64,000 nucleotides of DNA from Silurus meridionalis (Eukaryota > Chordata > Actinopteri > Siluriformes > Siluridae): positions 18,068,356 to 18,132,355 of the forward strand of contig NC_060884.1 in NCBI RefSeq assembly GCF_014805685.1, written 5' to 3'. The translations under genes were made by a program, and so were the position numbers. How positions within the stretch are numbered: the first letter of the stretch is position 1; every line of letters starts with the position of its first letter. Shown here in pieces: positions 52,140 to 64,000 of the stretch. The notes below the pieces were generated by a model. It was not told the DNA's origin and searched no databases. It saw nothing but the letters and a program-made list of their open reading frames with translations.

Positions 52140-52684
52140 CAGTACAGACCAAAAGTTTGGACACACCTTCTCATTCAAAGAGTTTTCTTTATTTTCATGA
52201 CTATGAAAATTGTAGATTCACACTGAAGGCATCAAAACTATGAATTAACACGTGGAATTATATATGGAATTATATACATAACAAAAAGTGTGAAACAACT
52301 GAAAAATGTCATATTCTAGGTTCTTCAAAGTAGCCACCTTTTGCTTTGATTACTGATTTGCACACTCTTGGCATTCTCTTGATGAGCTTCAAGAGGTAGT
52401 CACCTGAAATGGTCTTCCAACAGTCTTGAAGGAGTTCCCTGAGAGATGCTTGGCACTTGTTGGCCCTTTTGCCTTCACTCTGCGGTCCAGCTCACCCCTA
52501 AACCATCTCGATTGGGTTCAGGTCCGGTGACTGTGGAGGCCAGGTCATCTGGCGCAGCACCCCATCACTCTCCTTCTTGGTCAAATAGCCCTTGATGCCT
52601 TCAGTGTGACTCTACAATTTTCATAGTCATGAAAATAAAGAAAACTCTTTGAATGAGAAGGTGTGTCCAAACTTTTGGTCTGTA

Positions 52685-52687
<3 letters not shown>
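52140..52687. mobile_element. Young Tc1-like MITE with long terminal inverted repeats
   Basis: The 548-bp element begins CAGTACAGACCAAAAGTTTG and ends with the exact reverse complement. The inverted repeats span 96 bp with one mismatch (AGATTCAC against AGAGTCAC). It sits in a TA-rich tract, with TATATATA before it and a long TA array after it, fitting a TA target. The interior holds degenerate reverse-strand transposase text (TTCTCTTGATGAGCTTCAAG, TGGGTTCAGGTCCGGTGACT) and no usable frame. It must have relied on a transposase supplied elsewhere. Confidence 0.92.

Positions 52688-52762
<75 letters not shown>
52688..52762. repeat. TA microsatellite
   Basis: About 36 TA units directly abutting the right end of the Tc1 MITE. 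Confidence 0.95.
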
Positions 52763-52765
<3 letters not shown>

Positions 52766-53622
52766 TATTTTAGTTATGTGAGTACAATTTATATAAATTT
52801 ATATAAAAACATTTATTTAGACAGATAATAAAAATGATCTGTTTAAACTAAAGATTATGTGGCATCTGATAGACATAACGTCAAAATGATATAATGAGTC
52901 AAACCTTTGGAAAAATATTCATTTGATACATTACATTTATGGTCCTCGCTTTATTTTTAGTGTATGTTTTAGTGTATGTATTCCTATTAAAAGACATCAT
53001 TTAATCGTGACTAATTAATGCACAGTGAGTTTTTGCATTTCATGCATGTCAGTAAGTCTAATAAGCCTACAAAAGGTGATAAGGGTGAAACCCAAGCATG
53101 AAGGAAATAAAAAAATATATATTTAATGCATATTAAGAACAAACAATAACCCAAACTTACCTCACTGTTTAACTTTAATATACAATATACATTTACTTTT
53201 ATATTAACTTTTCTACTGACCTGTCTCATTTTATATTTCTAACTTACAGAATCAGCTATAGTATGAAGGAGGATGTGGAGATCTGTGTTATTTTATTTCT
53301 TTAACATTGAGTGGGTTGTGGAATTCAGGTATGCAATAACCCAAGTGCAATTCATACTTCCACATTCAATAGTTGTTGATACATCATAGCTACACAGGTT
53401 CTGGCACAGGAATTGGTAGTTGTTGTCAACATTTTCCGCTTATTTTTCGGTCTTGTCTTTTTTTCTATGTCACCAACAGAGAGAGTTCAGCTAGCAAAGA
53501 GAGACCTGTTTGACAGGCACATTGAGCATGAACTTCCCACTGTGAGGTGTTTGATCTTTGTCCAAATAGATAATTAGCTTGAAAAGCCTTCACTTGCCAC
53601 CCACCGATGTCCTCCATTTTTG

Positions 53623-53623
<1 letters not shown>

Positions 53624-53679
<56 letters not shown>
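53624..53679. repeat. CA microsatellite
   Basis: About 27 uninterrupted CA units. Confidence 0.95.
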
Positions 53680-53682
<3 letters not shown>

Positions 53683-54849
53683 CATATACATTGGGGGGAA
53701 ATGCATTTCTAAAATTTTTCTAGAAATAATTGCATACCTATTAAACAATTTATATTGTTATTAGGATAACAGTTGTCATAACATTTGATAACTAACTTGA
53801 CCACTTAGAATTGAATCTAATCGGTTTAAATGAAGCAGAAATTCCAATGGGGGTGAGTACGATGAATGTTTTCCAAAAATCAATATTCACCCAGAATAAT
53901 ACAAAGAAAAAAACTTTTTGAGTGTTTGTTATATTATTCGGATAGTGGATTACTCACAAAATATTTTCGCCATTTTGCATAGACAGTACTAGAAATTAAG
54001 CTTTAACAAGCACACACATACTCGCACATTTGATGACAGCACCGCTGTGTATCCTGTTGTGAATTCATCATTCAGGCTGGTGCTAATTTTCTCTCTCTCT
54101 CTGCATCCCAGGTTATCAATATATTTTATGGAGAAACAAAAGTCATTAGCATGCTGCTAAATCCCAGTGTTAAATTAGTTCTATATTAAATAGGGATTTT
54201 ATCTGGCATAAATGGACATTTCAAACAGCTCCCAACAGTATCTGGCACAAAACATCAATCTTCTTAATTTTCTATTTAAATAAAAACAGGTAAATATCAT
54301 ATTCTATTATAATATAATATAATATTCTAATGATATTATATTTAACTGCTAACAATTAATTGTAGCTCATAAACATTTGGGTAAATGTGTTAAGCATAGG
54401 GCCAATCAGTTAATGGAAAGTGAAAACTTGGTTTTGTATGTATTGCTTCTGACTTCTTGTTTGTCTTGTTATTTCTGTGGGTGTATGTTAGTTTTACAGT
54501 TTAAGTACAAAAAATGTAGTTATACGTTTATTAAATATGAATGCCTTGTATATACCCATTTTATCTGAAGCATTTGCTGTAACAGTGTAGAAGTTTGGAT
54601 TCATGAAATTCAGCCTGTTTTGAGGCAAGACTTTTCAATATTCTGTTAGAAAACTGGATTATAAAAGCATTAGGCACATAAGGAAGTAATGATGGACAGA
54701 TAATGTCACCTAATAGGGACACAGTTTCTGACTGTCATCCATCAGTTGAACACAGAGCCTTTGGGTAGTTTTCCGTTCTCAACATATCTTTAGAATTGGC
54801 ATTGTAGTGTCATGTTAGTGTGTGTGTTTTCATGTGTGCAATGTATATG

Positions 54850-55420
54850 CAGAAGTGTTGCTGAGATTTTACAACACATCAGAACCACTTCTTGGGAACA
54901 GCGAAGGTCTACTGGCCAAAAATATCTATCCCAAGCAGCTCTGTGTTCAGAAGCTGACACAAATGAAGGGCCTGAGATAGTACAAACCGATCATGGAAAA
55001 TGTGGGCTGTAGTGTCCAACTACACACCTACAAGGATGGACTAACTAGGAGAAGTGTGTAATAAAGTGACCAGTAAGTATACGCAGTATTTAAAACCCAC
55101 TGTATGCCCACTGTGCCTGACGTAAGAGTGTACCATCCACACACATTTCGTTGTCTCTGATGTACTGAGATTGAGCCAGCAGCCAAATAATATGTGTTCA
55201 TCAGAAGGTGTTTGAGAAACTGTTTATACCGAAAGATGCTAACAAGGCTGCAGGCCAAGGCCTTCGGTGTTTACATCAGGCATTCGAATGTAAAAAAAAA
55301 GTATTTTTTTTTATTTCGGGTTGTGACAGTTCTGCCTGAAATACCCGATGAAGAGGTCAGAGGAGAATATACAGCCAGTTTTTAGCTGAAAGGGAGCCTA
55401 AGGTAACACAACTAACTACT
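54850..55420. repeat. Probable dispersed repeat, unclassified
   Basis: The block looks like transposon-type text (ACACATCAGAACCACTTCTT, CAGCTCTGTGTTCAGAAGCT, TAATAAAGTGACCAGTAAGT). The last resembles the terminal text of Tc1-like elements that read TAATAAAGTGGCC. No frame or inverted repeat was identified. Confidence 0.4.
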
Positions 55421-55759
55421 CATTTCAGCATTTCACACCCTAAACTTTGAGGAGGATTTGCTAAAACACAAGAACATATACTGCGTTCCACTATTTTTGG
55501 CCAAAAAAACTTTTTTTGAGGTTACAGAGTGAACAGACCCACCAAAACTCGAAAAAACATCTGACGAATTTTTTGACAGCATGGAACTTTGCCTTGTGTG
55601 GGGAGAGGAATGTTTTCTTGACACACAATTACCCTCTTATTACCAATCAAACGTTGTTTTAATGATCGCCCTATTAACGCATTGTTGTTGCGTCTCTTTA
55701 TGAGCATCAATTTATAGCTTTAATTGATTATATCCAGCATGATAATTCACCTTATACCA

Positions 55760-56010
55760 AAAAAAAAAAAACAAGTCTTCTGAAACTGGTTCTATGAACA
55801 TGATCTTTGCACTGCAGGAGTTTTTTTAGCATGAATGTGCGGCTGACAAATCTGCAGCAATTATGTGGTGCAGTCGTTTTAACCTGAAGCAGAATTTACA
55901 CAAAGTTTTCAACACCATGCCATGAGGAATTGAGGCTGTTCTGAAGTAAGTCCTACCCACTATTAGTGTGGCATTCCTAATAAAGTGGTCTGTCAGTATA
56001 TATGCTTAGT
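55760..56010 (+). mobile_element. Tc1-like transposon 3' end fragment
   Basis: TTTGCACTGCAGGAGTTTTT, CAGCAATTATGTGGTGCAGT, GAATTGAGGCTGTTCTGAAG and the end CCTAATAAAGTGGTCTGTCA correspond to the transposase C-terminus and terminal repeat of a fish Tc1 family. The terminal repeat is related to that of the relic at 1140-2055. Confidence 0.6.
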
Positions 56011-56720
56011 TTCTCCATTTAGCTGGGGAGGGAGATGTGGGGGAGTGAATGTGGGTTGATGGGAGAGAGACAGAGAGGGGGAAATGGTTGTGCTAAGAGG
56101 ATGATGCTGTCGAGAGCTATTTTGGTTTGATGGGATAATCAGGATGGATGAGTGGGCTACTGACAAAAAACCTGCTCTCATGAGACTTGTTTCACAGACA
56201 GAAGTAGAGAAAGAGTGGCATGTGGTGAGAAGAGGAGACAGCAGAGGTCAGTAAAAAAGATGTGACAAAGAGAAGGGACATGGAGGAGAGAAAGGGTTTT
56301 AAAGGCACTAGAAAAGCTAAACAGTTCAAAACAAAAGTGATAAGAAACATGCCTGCATGTTTGGTGGCATATTTTGACTATATTTTGGAATTGGAATTTT
56401 TAACTCAGTTGTGGACAAAACATTAAAATCAATAAATATGAATATATAAATGTATATATAATATGGGCTAAACAACTTTGAACATCATCATTTGAATTCT
56501 TGCATTCTTTTAGAGGACAGAGCTCATATTAAACGGTTCAGTGACTTTCTCAACTCATCAAGATGACTGGGTGGCACTTGATAATGAACTCATAATTAAT
56601 AATTAGCTTGCATGTATTCAAATTCTCTGTACAAAATAAATAGAATGACTATAAATAGAATTCCTTTATCTCAAGGTAAGAAAATGTTCCAGAATAACTA
56701 ATGTTTTCATTAGAGGGCAT

Positions 56721-56725
<5 letters not shown>

Positions 56726-56783
<58 letters not shown>
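56726..56783. repeat. CT microsatellite
   Basis: About 29 CT units. Confidence 0.95.
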
Positions 56784-56789
<6 letters not shown>

Positions 56790-58466
56790 TTTTTCTCTCT
56801 GTGTGTCTCTGTCATAAAGAGTAAATATATTTATTTGTGTGTAAAAAAAACACAATGCTGATATTAAGTCTTTTCAATATCAATCACCGGGCAGGTTTAT
56901 TTTTATTCTTTATTTAATGGTCTGTCTCAAACATGGCTTATTAACTCTGATTTAATAAAAACTGGTGATTCTCTATGGCAACAAGAGCTACCCATTATTA
57001 ACTGCTGCCTGCTCACTGAAATGGTTATCTAGATTAGTTTTCCACCGCCCATACATTATACGCTATAAGGGAAAACATTTGTGAAACACCTGACTGTAAG
57101 ATATGCTTTTCGAACACTTCATTCCATAATCTATAATAACCTCCAGATTTTGGATTGTGCTTGTTTAGATTTCTGTTTATTCAGCAACAGGATTGATTGT
57201 GTCAGGTATTAAAGGTGTGCAGTAGTGTTGAGGTCAGTGCTCACTCAATATCTTCCACTATACCCATGCTCACACTATCTTTATGGAGCTGGATTTGTGC
57301 ACAGGGGCAGTGTCATGCACGTTTGGGTCTCCTAGATCAAGTGAAGTGAAACATGTAATGCTAGAACCAGATATCCCTGGAAAAATCTGGTGTCCTAATA
57401 TAGTATTATATATAGTGTTTCAACCTACCTTATAGATGTAGTTTTTTATGTATACAGTAACTGGCTGTTGCTATGCACAGCTTGCCAGCCACCCTCTATT
57501 TCACCCATCAGTGGATATTAAATACTAGATACTAGATATTACTATTACTATGTTATTGACAGCGCAGGAGTGACATTCACAGGATGGAACATGGTAGGTG
57601 TACAAACTGACAACTCAACTTATTAAATGAGCTAGAGTTACTGCTCTCATGCAAATGCAATTTTTAGCATGAGTTGTGAGAAAGCTCTCCCAACTTCATG
57701 CTCCATTGTTTTTGAGTTAATGAATGATCCTAAAATTATTACTGGTTTAGTCAGTTGCATTGCAATTTCCTTAAAGTGAATAATTTCTAAAACATTCCCA
57801 TAGCTTAAAAACAGTATTCCTAAATGCTTCTAACCTGTACATGGCCTCATAATCCATAATCCTTGGATCATCAGGTTTACAAATGTTGGAAGATGTGATG
57901 TGTTTGTGAGCTCATTCAATAATTTATTCATTCTTACATTTTTGTCAAATATTTTCCAATTTGTTTATTTCTGGTTTGTCAATACTGCATGTGTCATATC
58001 CCTTTAAATATAGTTTTTAGGTTCCTTAGGTTTCTTTATTAATGACACATCTCAGTGACTTGTGTTACACTAACATGACTAAATGTTTTCCCATCAGCAC
58101 ACACGAACATAACAATGTGTGTAGGCAAGTGTTTTAGTTTGTGTAGGCTACCGAATAGTAGAATGTAGAACGGCATTTTTAAGAGTTTCATGGATCCCAA
58201 CTGATGAAATTTAAGGTCAAATTAAATTGCTTTATAAATATTAATTTGAATTATTTTTCTACATCAAACAACACACTGTCAGGCAGTGAACATTTGATTA
58301 ATAAAGCTAACCCTGTGATGTATTAAATTCAAGGAATAATGGCTGTATTAGTCATTAAGGAGAGAAACAAACAAAAATGATATATTTTACAGTGGGGATC
58401 ATTCATCATGTTAGGAGCTTTATCTGTCATGTGGTCCATGTGGAAAAATTTGGAAATGTTTATGTG

Positions 58467-58469
58467 TGC

Positions 58470-58523
<54 letters not shown>
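58467..58523. repeat. Compound (GT)n(GA)n microsatellite
   Basis: GCGCGTGTGTGT grading into about 16 GT units and then about 11 GA units. Confidence 0.95.
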
Positions 58524-58524
<1 letters not shown>

Positions 58525-59809
58525 AGCATGTCTGCTCCATGTTAAGAATCTTTCATAGAGTGTCACTGATTGCGTGTTTAGGCTCAAGTGTCTGATCAAG
58601 TGCATGATTCGGCTCCTTTGCCTACAGTCCCTTGCCTCTGCTGAGCGATTCAGTTGCTACCTGGCCTGAATAAAAGATTTTGCTATATCTTGCTGATTTC
58701 ACTCTGTGAGAAGCTTGAGCCTTGATAGATGATTATGCAGCTATTCCTGATGCTTGAGTGAATAAATGAGCTTCCTGAAAGAGCACTTGAATCATATTTC
58801 TGCTAACCCAGGTGCACAGGTACAGAGGCTAAGGATGCTACTGCTACTGATTCAGTTGTCAATTCTCTTAGTAAAAATGTTGCTTATTAAGAAAACCAAT
58901 TTCCATGCCATTATGATAGATTGTTTATGTATTTTAGCACATTAATCGATGCAGTTTGACTGCATTTTAAATTGGTTTAAGCATATCCTCTTTCCTGTAA
59001 AAGACATGTCACAAAGTGTGTGTTAGTGTCCAGGTTTGTGTGCGCTTGGTTGTGAAAGGCTGGAAATGCTGTTGCTTGTCAGTGACTAATTGGAAGAGAA
59101 AAGGAGACACATTGCTGAAGTACTAGGTGACATTTGTCTCTCTTCCTCAGTCTTTCACGCCCTCGTTTTATTGTTCCTGTGGTATAATTGAATAAGCTTT
59201 CAGTAATGCCACTCATCCTTTTGTATTCCTTGTCACCTCACCCAGATGGATGGACAGAGAGAGTGATTTATATTGGGGAAAAAAGTAAAAGTAGGACAAG
59301 TTTTGTACTGGAACACTAAGCTGTAGTCTTCGCTTCCTGTCACAGGCTCATCAGTCTGAGAAATCAAGTCAGCATCTGACCTTAAATGTGAAATGCCTTT
59401 AGAAATGTGGCTTCCACCCACACACATAATTTTCACATGTGTAATGCTCCAGTCAAACAATATTATATCCATTTAGTGAAATAAATGCTGTTTATTTGTG
59501 ATTTAAAGGTTCTTTATGGGGAATACCAAATGCCCTAAACTGAGGATTTTGCACTAAGCTAATTAATGCTATGCCTACACCTTAATCCAACTCTAACCCC
59601 AATATAACCTCAACTAATTAATTAAAAGCTGCCATTTTCTTAGCAAACCTGTTTTCTCCATGTTACCAGCTGAATATCTCTGCGATGTTGATATTTCTAT
59701 AGCTTTCAGAACTGCATTAATGTAAAAAGAAAAATATATTTTCCTTTGTACACACACACACACTTCTCCTTATACTTTAATGATGCTCTGTCCTTCCTTT
59801 TGCAGATAA

Positions 59810-60275
59810 TAGTGATGGGTCATTCATGAACCATTCGTTCATTTTAAACGAGTCTTTATTGTCACTCAGAGTGAGAGTGACTCAAAGTGACTCTTTGAGA
59901 GTAGTCTCAAAGAGTGATTTGTTCATTTTCTACTGGACATGCCAGGTTATGTACAGAAAACAGATTTGAGTAGTTTCCCTCTCAACTCTTCTAGTCTGAT
60001 TCGTTCGTTTTGTCATGTGGCTCCCATGGACATTATGCTGTGCGTTACACAGTTAACAGAATTGAGAAGTTCATCTCATGAGTCCTCTGGTCTGAGTTAT
60101 TCGTCCTTTTGTCACACGACTCCCATTTACACAAGGTACAAGGTGATTAAAGGAATGAAATTAACTAAATGACAAAAAAAAAAAAAAAAAAGATTTGTTT
60201 TTTATTTTGATGAACGAGATTCAAAGAATGTCAATCAAATAAAGTCATTAAAATGATCTGATCTTTCCATCTCTA
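59810..60275. mobile_element. Probable hAT-like MITE, 466 bp
   Basis: The left end TAGTGATGGGTCATTCATGA and right end GATCTTTCCATCTCTA are imperfect inverted repeats. The inside repeats CTCAGAGTGAGAGTGACTCA and CTCTTTGAGAGTAGTCTCAA blocks, which can fold on themselves. The 8-bp flanks match at only 5 of 8 positions. It contains an A-run at 60174-60191. It has no coding capacity. Confidence 0.55.
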
Positions 60276-60397
60276 ATAGGTAATACGTCTCAGTTGAATC
60301 ATTTCTGTTTCTGTATATATTGTGCCTTTAGACATATATATATATATGTCTCATTTATGTGGCAGCCTGATACTACAGTTGTTCAACTTGCAGAATC

Positions 60398-60830
60398 TTC
60401 ACTCAGTACCCCATAATGACAACGTAAAAACAGAATTCTACAAATGTCTGTAACTTTTTTTTATGAATAAAACTGAAATATCACTTATACATAAGTATTT
60501 AGACCCTTTGCAACAACACTTGAAAATAAAGTCAGGTGGCTCCCATTTCTCCTGATAATTGCTGAGATGTTTCTACACCTGGATTAGAGTCCAGACATGA
60601 TGGGCTGACAATGCATATCAGAGAAAAAAACAAGCCATGAGGTAAAGAAGCAGTTTGCAGAGAGAGGATTGTTACAAGCTATAGATCTGGGGAAGGCTAC
60701 AAAAAAAAATCTGCTTCACTAAAGATTCCCAAGAGCATAGTGGCCCCAATAATTATGAATAATTCTGGAATGTGTGGCACAACCACACATACTCAAGAGC
60801 TGGTTACCTGCCCAAATTATCCTTAATATC
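60398..60830 (+). mobile_element. Tc1-like transposon fragment, 5' half
   Basis: It starts with the terminal repeat (ACTCAGTACCCCATAATGAC, then TACATAAGTATTTAGACCCT) and runs through the 5' UTR into the N-terminal DNA-binding part of the transposase (CAAGCCATGAGG, GAGAGGATTGTTACAAGC, CTGGGGAAGGCTACAAAAAA, AGAGCATAGTGGCCCCAATA). The sequence stops matching near 60830. The catalytic half is absent here, but a 3' half of this family is at 5790-6220. Confidence 0.75.
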
Positions 60831-63204
60831 CTAATAAAAACCTCTTTAACTGTGCTCAGAGCATATATACATATTGCCTTATATATGCTGCAGTTTCCAT
60901 GGCACATACAACCACAGACCATTATTTAAGTATTTCAGGATCTTCAGGTTACCTTGGTAACTGCAGACTCTATGGCTATTCCTAACGTATGCTAGAGGTC
61001 AGGATCCTGCAGGAACCAGCCTGTATCTCTGTTACCCCAGTCATACGGTGTTTTTAAACCTGGTGTCTTGAGTCAGTGCAGTGATTTTAATGGCATATGC
61101 TTACAGGTCTGAAAGTTGTGCCATAACTTAAAACAATGCTTGCTTTCATTAAAAGACTAATGTTACAGTATTAGCAACTAATACTTGTTATAATAATTTC
61201 ACTTGTTGAAAAACTCTTTCTCTTGTTCCATTGTGACAAATAAAAGTCTGTATGCTGGCAGCTGAATGCTGAGTTTGATTTGCAGTGTCATCCGATGGTG
61301 GCTGGTGGGTTTAAACAATATCTATGTATATTTTTCAGTGTATTTTGTTTTATCGGTTGAATCTGTTGGTTTGGAGTTGTTTAAAATTCCCAGATCAAAA
61401 TTCTTTTGCAAAATCAAATGGACTTTCATTAATACAGTTCAAAAATGTTTAATTGTCTGCCAAATTGCTAAGCTGCTAACTATCAAGTAAAATTGTACTG
61501 AAGGTTTTCACTGCTAGCTAAATAGACCCAAAGTATATCAAACATAACAATATACTTAACATATGAAGAAATTGTGCATCAGGATGCAGTGTACAGAAGA
61601 ACAGTACACTGTTCAATAAATGTTGAGATACTATGCTGAGATATTGGTTTCAATACAAAACCCACCACCTATACTCCCATACATATTAAAAATGCCTGCT
61701 GTTCAATGAGCATCAATCATTCCTCCCACTGAAACACAGTGTACTTAAAAATCTGGCATAGGTGCCCATAGAAGCCCAGCTTTACTTGATTTCTAAAGGA
61801 GGTTTTTGTGGAGGCTGTGCGGTCCATCGAAAATAGTCCTAAATGAACAAACAGCATGAAATTCAGTAATAAGAAAAATGTTAATAAAAAACAGAATTCT
61901 GTATGAGACTGCTCAGCCTAATTCCACTGTTTATTATTGCATCTTATACTATAGTGCAATTGAATTTTCAAATATGGTTAGAATTTGGTACACATGTTTT
62001 GATGAATTATCTATAACAGCAGCATGCCCAGGTGGCATTCAAATGGCATATTTATATAAATCCACTAGCTGTAACGCATTACTGTTTCTATAGTAACCGC
62101 TTAATTACAAGACTTGTACAGTGGACGTTCCACACAATCTAAGTGGAGTGTGGTAGGTCCAGGGCGTGGTTTAGTGGGAGTCTACAGCAGAAGCAGGCAA
62201 TTAAAATGCCACACCTGTTGCTTAGGTTTCCAAGAAACACCAAGGGAAGAACAGCTTGATAATACAACACAGCCATGTTAATTGGTAACTCCCTAACTAA
62301 CTCCAGCTGAGACTCGCACTAAATTACGCCCGTAAATGCCACACATTGTTTCAAAAATGTGTTGCAATTTAACAAAGGATAGTATATCATTATTGATATT
62401 TCAAAGCCTTCAGTAAAGAAGATTTTTATTTAACATTTATAGTCTCATGATTCAGTGCTTTGTATTGGTTAGTATAGCCACTATAATATAAAAATATAAC
62501 ATTTCCTTTATTAAATAAATGAAATAAAACTTATTGACATATAATTCATTATTTTAACCAGGATAAAAAAACTGAGATAAACTATTTTTTTTCTCACAAG
62601 AGTGACCTGGCCAAGAAGGCATCAAAATACACAGCAGCAGTGAAGACAATAAGGATTAAAAAAAAAAACATCGCAACTTCCAATATTGTTGTTGTCAGTA
62701 TTATTTATGAGGGCTGTACATTTTACCAATTTGAAGTTGTAGAGAAGTTATATGTAAAACCTTTTTTTCCAGCTCAGTCCTAACACAGTAACAAGATGTC
62801 CTTTGTCCAAAGATTTATTTTTTTACTGCAATGATGGATGCAAATAAATACGTAACAAACCACATATATTATAGACACAACTATTGACAAAACATAACAA
62901 TTGTGATAAAAATTTTAACTGGGATATCTTATTTTGTTTTTTAAGTTTTGCACTGGGGCATGCAAATATAATATATTAGCATAGCCAGGAATGGGTAAAT
63001 GTAGCTGACAAATTGCTGTGGTATAAGAGGAATAAAACACTTCATTATGTGCTCGAAATACTTTACTGAAGTAACTGCTGAGACTTATATATTTGGTTAT
63101 CAAATCATGTCGTGTTTTTTTGCTTTTGCATATTTGTGCATACTAGATTTTTAGAATTTTGCTTAAAATTTGGTTGAGTGTCATATTATATGTAACTCTA
63201 ATTT

Positions 63205-63400
63205 GGAATGATCACAGGTCACAGAATGATCACCAAAAAAAAAAGAAGAAAGAAGTATGTCCCCTTATTTTCTCCCTAATTTAATTGTGTCCAATTCCCA
63301 TCTATCAGGCAGCTCTCCCAAACGCTATCACGTGACAGTTACCAGCCAGAGACGGTAAAGCTGACTACACCATTTTACAGTAGTACATCCACTGCTTATG
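63205..63400. repeat. Possible dispersed repeat
   Basis: An A-rich start (63235-63252), then TTTTCTCCCTAATTTAATTG, TGTCCAATTCCCATC and CCAGCCAGAGACGGTAAAG resemble a common fish interspersed repeat. The ends are not defined. Confidence 0.35.
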
Positions 63401-64000
63401 CAACATAAGGGGGCAGGTAACATACTTGGAGGAAAGCACTATTTTGCATGCATAAGCCTATGATTGGTTACTGATGGTGTGATTTATAGGGGATTGCTTT
63501 CTTAGGGGTTTTCGTATGGCCATCAGAATTCGAATGTGAAACTCAGGAGCCCCAAATGTTTTATACAATTTATCTTAAAATAGCTTTGAAGTAAATTTGG
63601 ATGATTTTGAGAAGTCATTTAGATGCATAGAAAGGTTTGAATCAATATGTCTATTCTTTATTGTCTTGTTCAGCATGCATATGAGTGCAGGGAGGCCAAA
63701 AGATTTCAGTTTCCAGAGAGCAGCTGAATCATTGAAGTTGAAAGACACAGTTAGGACTTGCTGCAGCTGGGCTGCCATTGGTGGTACTGCAACAACAAAG
63801 GCCTTCAAACAGCAAAGCCACTGCTGGGGAGTTAAGCTATCAAACTGTGAGAGCGAGGGCTAACACAGACTACCTGCATCAAGTGCAGCCAGTCATTTGC
63901 ATTTTATGGTGTTGTGATCATGTGCAAGATTGTAGGATAGCTAAATGAGCTTGGAAAAAAACCTATAGGGGTAAACAGCTTAATTGTGTGTGTGAATGAG

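Overview
This is a 64 kb stretch of AT-rich vertebrate nuclear DNA, almost certainly from a teleost fish. The reasons are long introns with GT-AG borders, dense CA/CT/TA/ATCT microsatellites, many decayed Tc1-like transposons, hAT and pogo derivatives, tRNA- and 5S-derived SINEs, L2-type LINEs and a Ty3/Gypsy element. The repeat mix suggests an ostariophysan, perhaps a catfish; that narrower guess is weak. Nothing looks prokaryotic or viral apart from the decayed Gypsy element.

The only host gene I can support is a copine on the + strand. Six coding exons (108-184, 7292-7332, 24414-24460, 31059-31162, 37807-37846, 39712-39788) join in frame with canonical splice sites and encode residues 1-129, essentially the whole first C2 domain. 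Judged from remembered human sequences, it belongs to the CPNE5/8/9 group and is closest to CPNE9. The second C2 domain and the vWA-like domain are not in the window, so intron 6 runs at least 24.2 kb to the right edge.

The rest is intronic and intergenic repeat. Intron 1 holds a minus-strand Tc1 relic (1140-2055), a second Tc1 relic split by a 5S rRNA-derived SINE (3143-4981), a third Tc1 fragment (about 5790-6220) and a hAT MITE with a perfect 8-bp target duplication (6457-7049). Intron 2 holds a second copy of that MITE, a degenerate LTR-like piece, a tRNA-SINE, a LINE fragment, a pogo derivative, another Tc1, a hAT element and a large LINE (about 19390-24066) split by a younger L2. Intron 3 holds a three-level nest, a LINE tail inside a Tc1 inside a different Tc1 (about 25695-27760). 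Intron 4 holds a LINE C-terminal fragment, a Tc1 fragment and a 153-bp ATCT array 133 bp before exon 5. Intron 6 holds a gutted Gypsy element (41776-44890), two tRNA-SINEs in opposite orientation, a young Tc1 MITE with 96-bp inverted ends in a TA repeat, and further Tc1 and hAT relics.

No new biological system is evident. The most informative structures are the transposon nests, which give relative insertion ages, the near-perfect Tc1 MITE, the inverted SINE pair in intron 6, and a few low-repeat stretches that could be conserved regulatory elements. Repeat families were recognised from memory of common fish repeats, not by a search.
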